A DNA stretch of 16,308 nt, taken from assembly GCA_003022815.1 (NCBI GenBank), contig PXSL01000088.1:1-16308 (forward strand), read 5' to 3'. Shown in pieces: positions 7,202 through 13,257 of the stretch. Within the stretch, counting starts at the first letter, position 1. The number at the start of each line of letters is the position of its first letter. Source of the stretch: Halobacteriales archaeon SW_5_68_122 (GTDB lineage Archaea; Halobacteriota; Halobacteria; Halobacteriales; Haloarculaceae). Position numbers and translations under genes: made by a program. Below the pieces are notes generated by a model, which was not told where the DNA came from, made no database searches, and saw nothing but the letters and a program-made list of their open reading frames with translations.

Positions 7202-8575
7202 ATGCTATCGAGGCAGTTCGTCAGAGAGCACCCCGACGAGGTCCGGCGCGCCCTCGAGACGAAGGGCGTCGACGCCGACCTCGACCGGCTCCTCAAGATA
7301 GACGAGGAGTGGCGCGAACTGAAGACCGAGGGCGACGGCCTCAGACACCGGCGCAACGAGGTCTCCGGCGAGATCGGTCGGCTCAAGCGCGAGGGCGACG
7401 ACGAGGCCGCCGAGGAGGCCATCGACCGCTCCGGGGAGCTGAAGGCCGAACTGGAGGCCGTCGAGGAGCGAGCCAACGAACTCGAGGCCGAGCTCGAGGA
7501 GCGCCTACTCGAGCTGCCGAACGTTCCCCACCCGGAGGCGCCGGTCGGCGACGACGAGTCCGACAACATCGAGGCCCGGCGGTGGGGCTTCGAGGACCGC
7601 CGCGAGCTGCCAGCGGAGGTGACACCGCACTACGACCTCGGGGAGGAACTGGACATACTGGACTTCGAGCGCGGCGCGAAGGTGTCGGGCGGCGGCTTCT
7701 ACTTCGCGAAGGGGGAGGCCGCCCGGCTCGAGCACGCCCTCGTGCAGTTCATGCTTGAGGTCCACCGCGAAGAGCACGGCTACACCGACATCTTCCCGCC
7801 CATCCCGGTGAACTCGGCGTCGATGCGCGGCACCGGCCAGTTCCCGAAGTTCGTCGATGATGCCTACCGTCTCGGCGGCGATAACGACGAACCGTACGAC
7901 GACGACGACCTCTGGCTCCTGCCGACCGCCGAGGTGCCTGTCACCAATATGTACCGCGGGGAGATACTGCTGGACGACGACCTGCCGGTCAAACACCAGG
8001 CGTACACCCCCAACTTCCGGCGGGAGGCCGGCGAGCACGGCACCGAGACCCGCGGCATTGTCCGGGTCCACCAGTTCAACAAGGTCGAGCTGGTCAACTT
8101 CGTCCGCCCGGAGGACAGCTACGATCGCCTGAAGGGCCTGCTCGACGAGGCTACCGAGGTGCTTGAGCGGCTCGGGCTGCCGTACCGCGTCCTCGAGATG
8201 TGCACCGGCGACATGGGGTTCACGCAGGCCAGGAAGTACGATGTCGAGGTGTGGGCGCCGGCCGACGACATGCCCGAGGGTCCCGAGGCGGGCGGCCGGT
8301 GGCTCGAGGTGTCGTCGGTGTCGAACTTCGAGACGTTCCAGGCGCGCCGTGCCGGGGTCCAGTACCGCCCCGAGCAACACGAGTCCGCGGAGTACCTCCA
8401 CACGCTGAACGGCTCCGGGGTCGCGGTCCCGCGCGCTGTCGTCGCCATCATGGAATACTACCAGAACGACGACGGCACCGTCACGGTGCCCGAACCGCTC
8501 CGGCCGTACATGGGCGGGACCGAGCGCATCGAGGGCCAAGAGGCGGTCGGCGAGTCGGCGGTCGGCGACGGATAG
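7202..8575 (+). CDS. serS: Seryl-tRNA synthetase
   Basis: Class II aminoacyl-tRNA synthetase of 457 residues, the usual length for the common (bacterial-like) SerRS also found in haloarchaea. Residues 1-105 form the antiparallel coiled-coil tRNA-binding arm (MLSRQFVREHPDEVRRAL, then charged heptads such as EAVEERANELEAELEE), followed by the typical LLELPNVPHPEAPVG. The catalytic core includes the RGTGQFPKF segment, TAEVPVTN, motif 2 around 272-296 (FRREAGEHGTETRGIVRVHQ) with its conserved arginine, and motif 3 around 403-430 (GSGVAVPRAVVAIMEYYQ, then VPEPLRPYMGG). It charges tRNA-Ser and supplies the precursor for selenocysteine where present. The start ATG at 7202 begins the conserved N-terminus; the open frame continues upstream without family similarity. 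It converges on the zinc-ribbon gene with only 9 nt between stop codons. Confidence 0.97.
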   Translation: MLSRQFVREHPDEVRRALETKGVDADLDRLLKIDEEWRELKTEGDGLRHRRNEVSGEIGRLKREGDDEAAEEAIDRSGELKAELEAVEERANELEAELEERLLELPNVPHPEAPVGDDESDNIEARRWGFEDRRELPAEVTPHYDLGEELDILDFERGAKVSGGGFYFAKGEAARLEHALVQFMLEVHREEHGYTDIFPPIPVNSASMRGTGQFPKFVDDAYRLGGDNDEPYDDDDLWLLPTAEVPVTNMYRGEILLDDDLPVKHQAYTPNFRREAGEHGTETRGIVRVHQFNKVELVNFVRPEDSYDRLKGLLDEATEVLERLGLPYRVLEMCTGDMGFTQARKYDVEVWAPADDMPEGPEAGGRWLEVSSVSNFETFQARRAGVQYRPEQHESAEYLHTLNGSGVAVPRAVVAIMEYYQNDDGTVTVPEPLRPYMGGTERIEGQEAVGESAVGDG

Positions 8576-8584
8576 CCGGCGCCG

Positions 8585-8824
8585 TCAGTCGTCGACGAGC
8601 AACGGGCCGCCGCAGGAGCCACAGCGGTCGTAGTCCGTCTCATTGACCGCTCCACAACCGGGGCAGGTTACTCGGGAGCCGGCGCGACGGTCGCTCTCGG
8701 CCGCCGGTACGTCGAGGTCCTCGACGATGGAAATGTACTCGAGGAACCGGAACGGGAGCCAGCCCAGTAGCGCCGCCGCCACGAGAACGAGCGCGTACGC
8801 CGCGAGCGCCTCCCAGGGGGCCAT
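8585..8824 (-). CDS. Small membrane-anchored zinc-ribbon protein
   Basis: 79 residues. Residues about 6-25 (ALAAYALVLVAAALLGWLPF) form one transmembrane helix. A short acidic linker (IVEDLDVPAAESDRR) leads to a C-terminal zinc ribbon with cysteines C54, C57, C68 and C71 (CPGCGAVNETDYDRCGSCGG). Similar one-helix zinc-ribbon proteins are common in haloarchaea and have no assigned function. The ribbon is most likely cytoplasmic by charge, but orientation is uncertain. A TATA-like element 23-29 nt upstream supports the ATG at 8824. It is convergent with serS and probably a single-gene transcript. Confidence 0.75.
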   Translation of the reverse strand: MAPWEALAAYALVLVAAALLGWLPFRFLEYISIVEDLDVPAAESDRRAGSRVTCPGCGAVNETDYDRCGSCGGPLLVDD

Positions 8825-8846
8825 GCGCCCGGTACGGCGTCAACGA

Positions 8847-8853
8847 GAATAAG
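8847..8853 (-). promoter_or_regulatory. TATA-like promoter of the zinc-ribbon gene
   Basis: CTTATTC on the minus strand, centred 26 nt before the ATG at 8824, the expected spacing for a leaderless haloarchaeal mRNA. Confidence 0.5.
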
Positions 8854-8890
8854 ACTATCTCCGTCAGCGTCGACGCCGGCGGCCCGCGGG

Positions 8891-9229
8891 TCAGCCGTCG
8901 TCGGTGTAGGTCCGCAGCCGAGTGATGCCGTCGTCGTCGACGATGAAGACGTCGACGAAGCCGAACCACTTGGTACCGTCGGGTGCGACGAGCCGTCCCT
9001 CGGCGGCCACGCGGTCGCTGGCAGTCGTCTCGTAAATCGCCTCGAGGGCGTGTTTGGTGTCGGTTTCCGGGCGGCCCGACCGCACGAACGCGACGAACTC
9101 CTCGCGGCCCTCGATAGTCCGATCCGGCCGCCCGTGGACGAAGCCGTCCGCGATGAGGTCCGACAGTGCCGCGTAGTCGCCCTCGTCGATGGCGCAGTAG
9201 TACTCGCGGGCCGCGTCGGGGCCGTTCAT
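8891..9229 (-). CDS. NTF2-like / SnoaL-like small protein
   Basis: 112 residues. The pattern is typical of the nuclear transport factor 2-like superfamily (SnoaL-like, ketosteroid-isomerase fold): an N-terminal helix ([22 protein letters not shown]), the loop [20 protein letters not shown], and a curved sheet of strands [26 protein letters not shown] and TRLRTYTD. These proteins form a cone-shaped pocket and range from isomerases and cyclases to stress or binding proteins, so no substrate can be named. The ATG at 9229 is chosen because the conserved helix starts there and a TATA-like element lies 25-31 nt upstream. The longer open frame above it is low-complexity Arg/Pro shadow sequence. It is divergent from tsr3 with 86 nt between start codons. 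No truncation is seen. Confidence 0.8.
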   Translation of the reverse strand: MNGPDAAREYYCAIDEGDYAALSDLIADGFVHGRPDRTIEGREEFVAFVRSGRPETDTKHALEAIYETTASDRVAAEGRLVAPDGTKWFGFVDVFIVDDDGITRLRTYTDDG

Positions 9230-9253
9230 GCGCGAGGTACGGCCGCGACGCCG

Positions 9254-9260
9254 AAATATC
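9254..9260 (-). promoter_or_regulatory. TATA-like promoter of the NTF2-like gene
   Basis: GATATTT on the minus strand, centred 28 nt before the ATG at 9229. It is one of two divergent promoter cores in the 86-nt gap. Confidence 0.5.
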
Positions 9261-9286
9261 CGACGCCGGACCCCGGCCACGAGCGA

Positions 9287-9291
9287 CTTTT
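9287..9291 (+). promoter_or_regulatory. Possible promoter core of tsr3
   Basis: CTTTT centred 27 nt before the GTG at 9316. Weak as a TATA box, but at the exact distance expected for leaderless transcription, and it supports the GTG start. Confidence 0.35.
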
Positions 9292-9315
9292 CCGTGCCGG
9301 CGGCCAACGGCGGCC

Positions 9316-9813
9316 GTGGAACTGCACGTCCGCTACGAGGGCGACGATGACCCTGACAAGTGCACGGCCCGGACGCTCGCGCGGTTCGGGCTTGCGGAGC
9401 TACACCGCTCGGCGCGGGCGACTCCCGCCGGGCTCGTGTTGGACCCCCACGCCGACGTGGCGCTATCGCCGGCCGACGACCCGCCGGGTGACCGGCTGGT
9501 CGCGCTGGACTGCTCGTGGGAGACCGCCGAGGCCGAGGCGTTCGAACTCGACGGTCCCCACCGGGCACTGCCATTCCTCGTGGCCGCCAACCCCGTCAGC
9601 TACGGAACACCGTTCCGGCTCAACACGGTCGAGGCCTTCGCCGGTGCTCTTTGTATCCTCGGGCACCGCGAGCAGGCCGAACGGCTCTTGGGCAAGTTCC
9701 GATGGGGTCACACGTTTCTCGAGTTGAATGAGGAGCCGCTCCGGCGGTACGCCAACTGTGCGGACTCGGAGGCGGTCGTCGCCGTGCAGTCGGAGTACCT
9801 CGCCGACGAGTGA
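9316..9813 (+). CDS. tsr3: Tsr3-type rRNA aminocarboxypropyltransferase (DUF367)
   Basis: 165 residues with a GTG start. Archaeal homologue of Tsr3, which transfers the 3-amino-3-carboxypropyl group of S-adenosylmethionine to a pseudouridine derivative of small-subunit rRNA late in ribosome maturation. Family features: the N-terminal strand [26 protein letters not shown], then [16 protein letters not shown], the SAM-site block [34 protein letters not shown] (asparagine and proline conserved), the helix [12 protein letters not shown], and the C-terminal [18 protein letters not shown]. Its length agrees with archaeal members, which lack the long eukaryotic tail. The upstream extension of the open frame is shadow sequence. 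It converges on the enolase-superfamily gene with a 36-nt gap carrying an inverted repeat. Confidence 0.9.
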   Translation: MELHVRYEGDDDPDKCTARTLARFGLAELHRSARATPAGLVLDPHADVALSPADDPPGDRLVALDCSWETAEAEAFELDGPHRALPFLVAANPVSYGTPFRLNTVEAFAGALCILGHREQAERLLGKFRWGHTFLELNEEPLRRYANCADSEAVVAVQSEYLADE

Positions 9814-9814
9814 G

Positions 9815-9834
9815 CGTTGTCTCGAATCACAACG
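9815..9834. terminator. Inverted repeat between convergent genes
   Basis: CGTTGT (9815-9820) and ACAACG (9829-9834) form a perfect 6-bp stem with an 8-nt loop in the 36-nt gap between the stop codons of tsr3 and the enolase-superfamily gene. Being symmetrical, it could serve both directions. No oligo-T run follows, so the terminator role is a positional guess. Confidence 0.35.
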
Positions 9835-9849
9835 AACGGAGCATTGTGG

Positions 9850-10890
9850 TCATCCCCAACGGTAACCTGATGAATCGGCCGGCGGTTCCAGCGGGCTCGT
9901 CGGCAGACCGTCGGCGAGCGAGGCGGCGTTGTAGGCCCCTGGCGCGACGTCGTTTGGCGCCTCGGGGTAGAACAGCGACGCCAGCGCCTGGATCTGATCG
10001 CGGCCGACGCCGAGCTCGAACTGGCCGCCGCCGTAGAGGCGGACGTCCCGCTCTCGGCAGTACTCAATGGTCTCCAGCAGCGACCGCACCGTCCCGAACC
10101 GTGAGGGCTTGATGTTGAGCCAGTCCGGCTCGAAGGGCAACGCCTCGACGCTGTCGACGCCCGTTATCGGGGCGTCCCAGGAGACGCGCCCGGCAACGTC
10201 TTCGACGAGCGGGCGCGTCTCCTCGGTCACTGCCGGGTCCTCAACGACGGCATTCGGGAACGCCTCGAAGAGGCGACGGTACAGCGCCGGGTCGGCGGAG
10301 CCGTCGACGTCAGTGCCCTCGTAGTGTCCCTTGAGGTCCAGCACCCGGACGCCGCCGCGCTCGGCGACGGCCTCGACGAACGGCTGGTCCCACTTCTCCG
10401 TGGGGTCGAGCTTGAACTCGGCGCCAGGGTAGACTGCGCGAATCTCGTCGAGGCGATCCGGCGACTCCAGGCGGGTGCTGACCACGAACCGGACGGGATC
10501 GTACGTCAGGCCGAGGGCGCTCCCGAGGTCGGTGTCGGCCTGCCGGAGCGCCAGGTCCGACGCCGCGCTCTCGAGGGCCCACCGCCGGTAGTGGCGGTCC
10601 GCCTCGTTCTCGGGTGGCTCCGGGAACAGGTCCAGGGTCTCGAGGTGCTCCGAGAAGCCATCGAGGGTGTACCTGCCGGCGAGGTCGAGACCGCCGTCGC
10701 CGTACCAGTCCTGGAAGCGCCGCTGGTCGTCGGCGCCGTACCCCACGTCCTCCCCGCGGCCAGTCTCGCCGTCGCCCGAGAGCTCGACGGTCGTCGAGAC
10801 GCGCGTGAACCCGCTCGAGGTGTCCAGCGACGCGGCCAACAGGGCGTACTCGTCGACGGCCAGCGACAGTTCGGCGAGTCGATTGTACAT
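9850..10890 (-). CDS. Enolase-superfamily protein (muconate-cycloisomerase / o-succinylbenzoate-synthase-like)
   Basis: 346 residues from the ATG at 10890. The N-terminal capping domain (residues about 1-125) is followed by a TIM-barrel-like catalytic domain. Visible landmarks are GAEFKLDPT (barrel lysine), RVLDLKGHYEGT (possible first metal aspartate), NAVVEDPAVT (metal-binding Glu in EDP), ITGVDSVEAL, WLNIKPSRFG (the KPS lysine typical of muconate-cycloisomerase and OSBS subgroups) and GGGQFELGVGRDQIQALA. The superfamily abstracts a proton next to a carboxylate using Mg2+. Haloarchaea make menaquinone, but no men genes adjoin, so the substrate is open. In-frame ATGs at 10917 and 10923 exist. 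I prefer 10890 because TTTATG lies 25-30 nt upstream of it and the other two would lie within or just beyond that TATA box. Confidence 0.75.
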   Translation of the reverse strand: MYNRLAELSLAVDEYALLAASLDTSSGFTRVSTTVELSGDGETGRGEDVGYGADDQRRFQDWYGDGGLDLAGRYTLDGFSEHLETLDLFPEPPENEADRHYRRWALESAASDLALRQADTDLGSALGLTYDPVRFVVSTRLESPDRLDEIRAVYPGAEFKLDPTEKWDQPFVEAVAERGGVRVLDLKGHYEGTDVDGSADPALYRRLFEAFPNAVVEDPAVTEETRPLVEDVAGRVSWDAPITGVDSVEALPFEPDWLNIKPSRFGTVRSLLETIEYCRERDVRLYGGGQFELGVGRDQIQALASLFYPEAPNDVAPGAYNAASLADGLPTSPLEPPADSSGYRWG

Positions 10891-10914
10891 CGTCCGGGTG
10901 TGGGGCGCGAGCGG

Positions 10915-10920
10915 CATAAA
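10915..10920 (-). promoter_or_regulatory. TATA-like promoter of the enolase-superfamily gene
   Basis: TTTATG on the minus strand, centred 27 nt before the ATG at 10890. It decides the start codon in favour of 10890. Confidence 0.6.
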
Positions 10921-10933
10921 CACGAACGGTCAG

Positions 10934-10940
10934 CTTTATC
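10934..10940 (+). promoter_or_regulatory. TATA-like promoter of the L40e gene
   Basis: CTTTATC centred 28 nt before the ATG at 10965 fits a leaderless mRNA. It sits back to back with the minus-strand TATA at 10915-10920, so the two divergent promoters share only about 74 nt. Confidence 0.6.
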
Positions 10941-10964
10941 CGGCGGCATCGCATCCCGACACGT

Positions 10965-11114
10965 ATGGCCAAGTTCGAAGAGGCAGAGGAGCGCATCCTC
11001 GAGAAGATGATCTGCATGCGCTGTAACGCACGGAACCCGAAACGCGCCGACAGCTGTCGGAAGTGCGGGTACAAGAACCTCCGGCCGAAGGCCAAAGAGC
11101 GCCGCGCGGCCTGA
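10965..11114 (+). CDS. rpl40e: 50S ribosomal protein L40e
   Basis: 49 residues: [18 protein letters not shown] and onward, with a zinc-binding site C17-x2-C20 ... C31-x2-C34 (CMRC and CRKC) and a basic C-terminus ([12 protein letters not shown]). This is archaeal/eukaryotic large-subunit protein L40e. In eukaryotes it is made as a ubiquitin fusion; here it stands alone, as is normal for archaea. The length and cysteine spacing match the family. It is among the least acidic proteins in the window, as expected for an rRNA-binding protein. A T-rich stretch (CTTTCTT from 11121) just after the stop may terminate transcription before the convergent MBL gene. Confidence 0.95.
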   Translation: MAKFEEAEERILEKMICMRCNARNPKRADSCRKCGYKNLRPKAKERRAA

Positions 11115-11154
11115 CGAGCACTTTCTTCCGCCTCGCCTGCCGCCAGCGGCCGCG

Positions 11155-11766
11155 CTACTCCTCGGGGTACTTCGGCTCGCGCGTCTCTGCCCGCTCCAGC
11201 GCCGTCTCCACGACGTCGCGGACGTCCCCGTGGAACGTGTCGCCGTGGCCCGCGTACAGGTGTTTGACCCCCTCTGGCATCCGCTCCAGCAGCGTCTCGA
11301 TGCTCTCGATGAGCCGTTCGCGTGACTGGCCCGCCATGTCCGTCCGGCCGAAGCTCCCGTAGTCGAAGGCTCCATCGTCGTGGACGACAACGTCCCCGCT
11401 GAACAACGTCGACTCGGAGACGAACGAAATGTGGTCGTCGGCGTGACCGGGCGTGTGGACGACGTCAAACGGCTCGCTCCCAATGAACACCTGGTCGCCG
11501 TCCTCCAGTTCGTTCGTCCGGCGCGGGTGGTCGCCGTGGGCGTACAGCGGCACGTCGAAGGCGTCCAGCACCGCGTCCACCCGTGCGACGTGGTCACCGT
11601 GCTGGTGGGTGAGCACGACGGCGTCGAGGCCGTCGACCTGCTCGCCGATAACGTCGACGACGCCGTTCATCGCGCCGGCGTCGACCAGCACCGTGCGGTC
11701 GCCCTCCGCGAGGTAGGTGTTGCAGGTGAACGAGTCCGCGTCGGCCGTCACATTGGTGACGTTCAT
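11155..11766 (-). CDS. MBL-fold metallo-hydrolase, glyoxalase II-like (203 aa)
   Basis: A compact metallo-beta-lactamase domain with every metal ligand visible: H54-Q-H56-G-D58-H59 (THQHGDH), H108 in HTPGHADDH, D125 in LFSGDVV and H174 in YAGHGD. The N-terminus MNVTNVTADADSFTCNTYLAEG matches the first strands of the glyoxalase II-like subgroup, and its 203 residues equal a single domain without the glyoxalase II substrate-binding C-terminal domain. Such enzymes hydrolyse thioesters or related substrates; the substrate here is unknown. The ATG at 11766 is supported by a TATA-like element 23-28 nt upstream. It is convergent with L40e (40-nt gap) and borders the palindrome array. It is not a close copy of the 300-residue MBL protein at 5276-6178: loops and C-terminus differ. 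Confidence 0.88.
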   Translation of the reverse strand: MNVTNVTADADSFTCNTYLAEGDRTVLVDAGAMNGVVDVIGEQVDGLDAVVLTHQHGDHVARVDAVLDAFDVPLYAHGDHPRRTNELEDGDQVFIGSEPFDVVHTPGHADDHISFVSESTLFSGDVVVHDDGAFDYGSFGRTDMAGQSRERLIESIETLLERMPEGVKHLYAGHGDTFHGDVRDVVETALERAETREPKYPEE

Positions 11767-11788
11767 ACGGGAAGGTCGGGCGCCGCCC

Positions 11789-11794
11789 TATTTA
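11789..11794 (-). promoter_or_regulatory. TATA-like promoter of the glyoxalase II-like gene
   Basis: TAAATA on the minus strand, centred 26 nt before the ATG at 11766; spacing fits a leaderless transcript. Confidence 0.55.
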
Positions 11795-11820
11795 CCGTGG
11801 CGGCCTCGAGTGAGCTCGCT

Positions 11821-12355
11821 CCTCCGACCGTGACGGCTCCGGGCGGCCCGGCGTCGGAGGGTCCTCCCAGCGGTGTTCGGATATGAATTGAGGAATCCAG
11901 AACGTCCTCGACATGCTCGACGTCTGCTCGCGGGCCGCGGGACGGCGGATCCGTCCCGTTCGAAGCGGGTTCACTGCCTCGCCGTCCGCTCGCACGGCTC
12001 GAGGTGACGCCGTCGCCCTGCTGCCCGGGACTCGCTGTCGTTCGAGAGAGCGATGCTCTCTCGTGATGTTGCCAGAATCCGGCGGATTCCGGCCGCTTGC
12101 CGGACGCAGTCCGGCAATGTCGGCAGAATGCAATGTATTCTGACTGCACGCGGGAAAATCTTCGCTTTCTCGCACCAATGAAAGACGCGTCGCGTCGTTC
12201 GAACCACGCTCCTCGGTCGCGATGCCCCCCGTGATGTCGTCGCGCAGCACTGCCGCGCGGAGTGCCAGTGCTGCCGGCACCCTGTTCCGTGGTCGTTCGA
12301 AAGGCGCTTCGCGCCTTTCGTGATGACGAGAGAGCTTCGCTCTCTCGGACCACGG
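11821..12355. repeat. Array of short palindromes (REP/BIME-like), non-coding
   Basis: About 535 bp with no convincing gene and roughly ten hairpins. Seen: outer arms 11821-11828 / 11853-11860 (8 bp) around a 5-bp hairpin 11839-11851; 11938-11958 (8 bp, loop 5); 12042-12062 (9 bp, loop GAT); 12074-12088 (6 bp, loop GGC); 12096-12116 (9 bp, loop GCA); 12124-12142 (8 bp with one G-T, loop AAT); 12150-12173 (imperfect, loop TTC); 12179-12201 (5 bp plus 4 across one A-G mismatch, loop GTC); 12244-12274 (9 bp, loop 13); 12298-12320 (10 bp, loop TTC); 12327-12347 (9 bp, loop TTC). The 9-mer GTCGTTCGA occurs at 12036, 12194 and 12292, and GTGATG at 12062, 12231 and 12320. Minus-strand open frames across it are low-complexity shadows. 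The architecture resembles bacterial REP/BIME elements. I recall similar hairpin strings in other haloarchaea but cannot name a family. Confidence 0.75.
12287..12355. repeat. Possible three-way junction at the end of the palindrome array
   Basis: CCGTGGTC (12287-12294) pairs perfectly with GACCACGG (12348-12355). This 8-bp outer stem encloses two perfect hairpins, 12298-12320 (10 bp) and 12327-12347 (9 bp), both with TTC loops. The second hairpin abuts the outer stem with no unpaired base, which would allow coaxial stacking. Within these 69 nt, 54 bases can pair. The pairing is seen in the sequence; whether it forms in RNA or single-stranded DNA is unknown. Confidence 0.7.
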
Positions 12356-12396
12356 CGAAGCCGCTACGCAGTGCCTCCTCCTTTCAGTCCACCAGG

Positions 12397-12437
12397 GGTC
12401 AGTTGACCGGCCGGCAGAAACTGACTCGTCGGTCAGT
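12397..12437. promoter_or_regulatory. Two inverted repeats upstream of the DUF5786 gene
   Basis: GGTCA-GT-TGACC (12397-12408) is a 12-nt palindrome, and ACTGAC-TCGTCG-GTCAGT (12420-12437) a 6-bp inverted repeat. They share the core GTCAGT/ACTGAC, so GTCAGTT at 12398 can also pair with AACTGAC at 12419. They lie 32-78 nt upstream of the TATA box at 12469, where archaeal activators often bind. Candidate operator; function inferred. Confidence 0.35.
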
Positions 12438-12468
12438 ACTTGTTCGAACGCCATTGTCCTCCCCAGCA

Positions 12469-12475
12469 TTTAAAA
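12469..12475 (+). promoter_or_regulatory. TATA box of the DUF5786-DUF99 unit
   Basis: TTTAAAA in GC-rich surroundings, centred 31 nt before the ATG at 12503. This is the strongest box A match in the 11767-12502 gap and predicts a leader of at most a few bases. Confidence 0.65.
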
Positions 12476-12502
12476 CCATGTACGTAATAGTTAGGTCCGG
12501 AC

Positions 12503-12676
12503 ATGGGATTCGGGAGCTACGACGAGTCCGAACAGGAAAACCAGGAGTTCGACACCGACATCGAGGAGAGCGAGGGATCGACGCTGACGGCCCACGACGG
12601 TGAAGTGGAGTTCGAGTACGACGACGCCTCGAGTGAGGACCTGCTCGAGACCTTCGAGGAAATCCAGGGTCGGTGA
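12503..12676 (+). CDS. Small acidic DUF5786 family protein
   Basis: 57 residues, beginning MGFGSYDESEQENQEFDTD and ending ETFEEIQGR. About 40 percent of residues are Asp or Glu. The MGFGSYDESEQENQ start is the signature of DUF5786, which I know only from haloarchaea and which has no assigned function. It has no cysteines, no membrane segment and probably little fixed structure apart from a C-terminal helix (SSEDLLETFEEIQ). Its stop codon overlaps the GTG start of the DUF99 gene (12673), so the two are translationally coupled. It is preceded by a good TATA box. A role linked to the downstream nucleic-acid proteins is possible from position alone. Confidence 0.85.
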   Translation: MGFGSYDESEQENQEFDTDIEESEGSTLTAHDGEVEFEYDDASSEDLLETFEEIQGR

Positions 12677-13233
12677 AGCCCGGCAGTCGTGCCCTCGGGG
12701 TCGCGGAGTCCTACCGCGGCACCGACGGCGCGACGAGCACGCTGGCCGGCGCGGTCGTCCGGGCCGACCGGACGGTCGATGACTTCGTTTTCGGGACGTG
12801 TACCGTCGGCGGCGGCGATGCCACCGACACCATCGTTGACTGCTGGCGCCGCCTCGACCGGCCCGACGTCCAATACGTGTTTGTCGCCGGCGTCGCGCTC
12901 GCGTGGTACAACCTTGTCGACCTCGAAGCGGTTGCCGCGGCCACCGACCGGCCGGTCCTCTCGGTCTCCTTCGAGGCCAGCGAGGGCCTCATCAACGCTA
13001 TCGCGGAGGCGTTCGATTCCCCGGAGCGGGACCGCCGCATCGAGGCCTACGAGGCGCTTCCCGACCGCCGCCGACTCGTCGCTGACGGCGAGGAGCTGTT
13101 CGTCCGGAGCGTCGACGTCGACGACGAGAGGGCCGACCGCGTGCTCCGGGCGTTCACCCACGGGCGACGGCCGGAACCGCTCCGGGTCGCAAAGCGGGCC
13201 GCCCGCCGGGCCGACACCTTCCGGCGGGATTAA
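12673..13233 (+). CDS. DUF99 family protein (endonuclease V-like fold)
   Basis: 186 residues with a GTG start overlapping the DUF5786 stop in GTGA. Features of the archaeal DUF99/UPF0215 family: the N-terminal KPGSRALGVAESYR (conserved G-x-AES start of an RNase H-like fold), a first sheet TSTLAGAVVRADRTVDDFVF, TDTIVDCWRRL, YVFVAGVALAWYNLVDL, and RPVLSVSFEASEGL. DUF99 is related to endonuclease V, which nicks next to deaminated adenine, and some databases name it endonuclease dU. Activity in this organism is inferred. The gene is followed after 24 nt by a uracil-DNA glycosylase, so repair of deaminated bases is a coherent theme. It appears full length. Confidence 0.8.
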   Translation: MKPGSRALGVAESYRGTDGATSTLAGAVVRADRTVDDFVFGTCTVGGGDATDTIVDCWRRLDRPDVQYVFVAGVALAWYNLVDLEAVAAATDRPVLSVSFEASEGLINAIAEAFDSPERDRRIEAYEALPDRRRLVADGEELFVRSVDVDDERADRVLRAFTHGRRPEPLRVAKRAARRADTFRRD

Positions 13234-13234
13234 C
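13228..13234 (+). promoter_or_regulatory. Possible TATA box of the uracil-DNA glycosylase gene
   Basis: GGATTAA spans the DUF99 stop codon and is centred 27 nt before the ATG at 13258, the usual leaderless spacing. The glycosylase gene may therefore have its own start as well as read-through from 12503. Confidence 0.4.
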
Positions 13235-13257
13235 TCGACGCGGCCCCACCACCCGCC

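Noticed and set aside
11955..11969. T-arm-like hairpin CCCG-TTCGAAG-CGGG, considered as a tRNA or tRNA fragment
   Set aside because: The stem is only 4 bp and no acceptor, D or anticodon arms can be placed around it. It fits better as part of the palindrome array.
12287..12355. Three-way junction considered as a tRNA gene
   Set aside because: No anticodon arm with a 7-nt loop, no T-loop in the right place, and the loops are only 3 nt.
11821..12355. Palindrome array considered as a CRISPR array
   Set aside because: No direct repeat of constant length with regular unique spacers; units vary in stem sequence and spacing.
11763..12469. Two minus-strand open frames through the palindrome array (196 and 225 codons)
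   Set aside because: Arg/Ser-rich, repetitive translation caused by the hairpins; no domain, and no promoter at either start.
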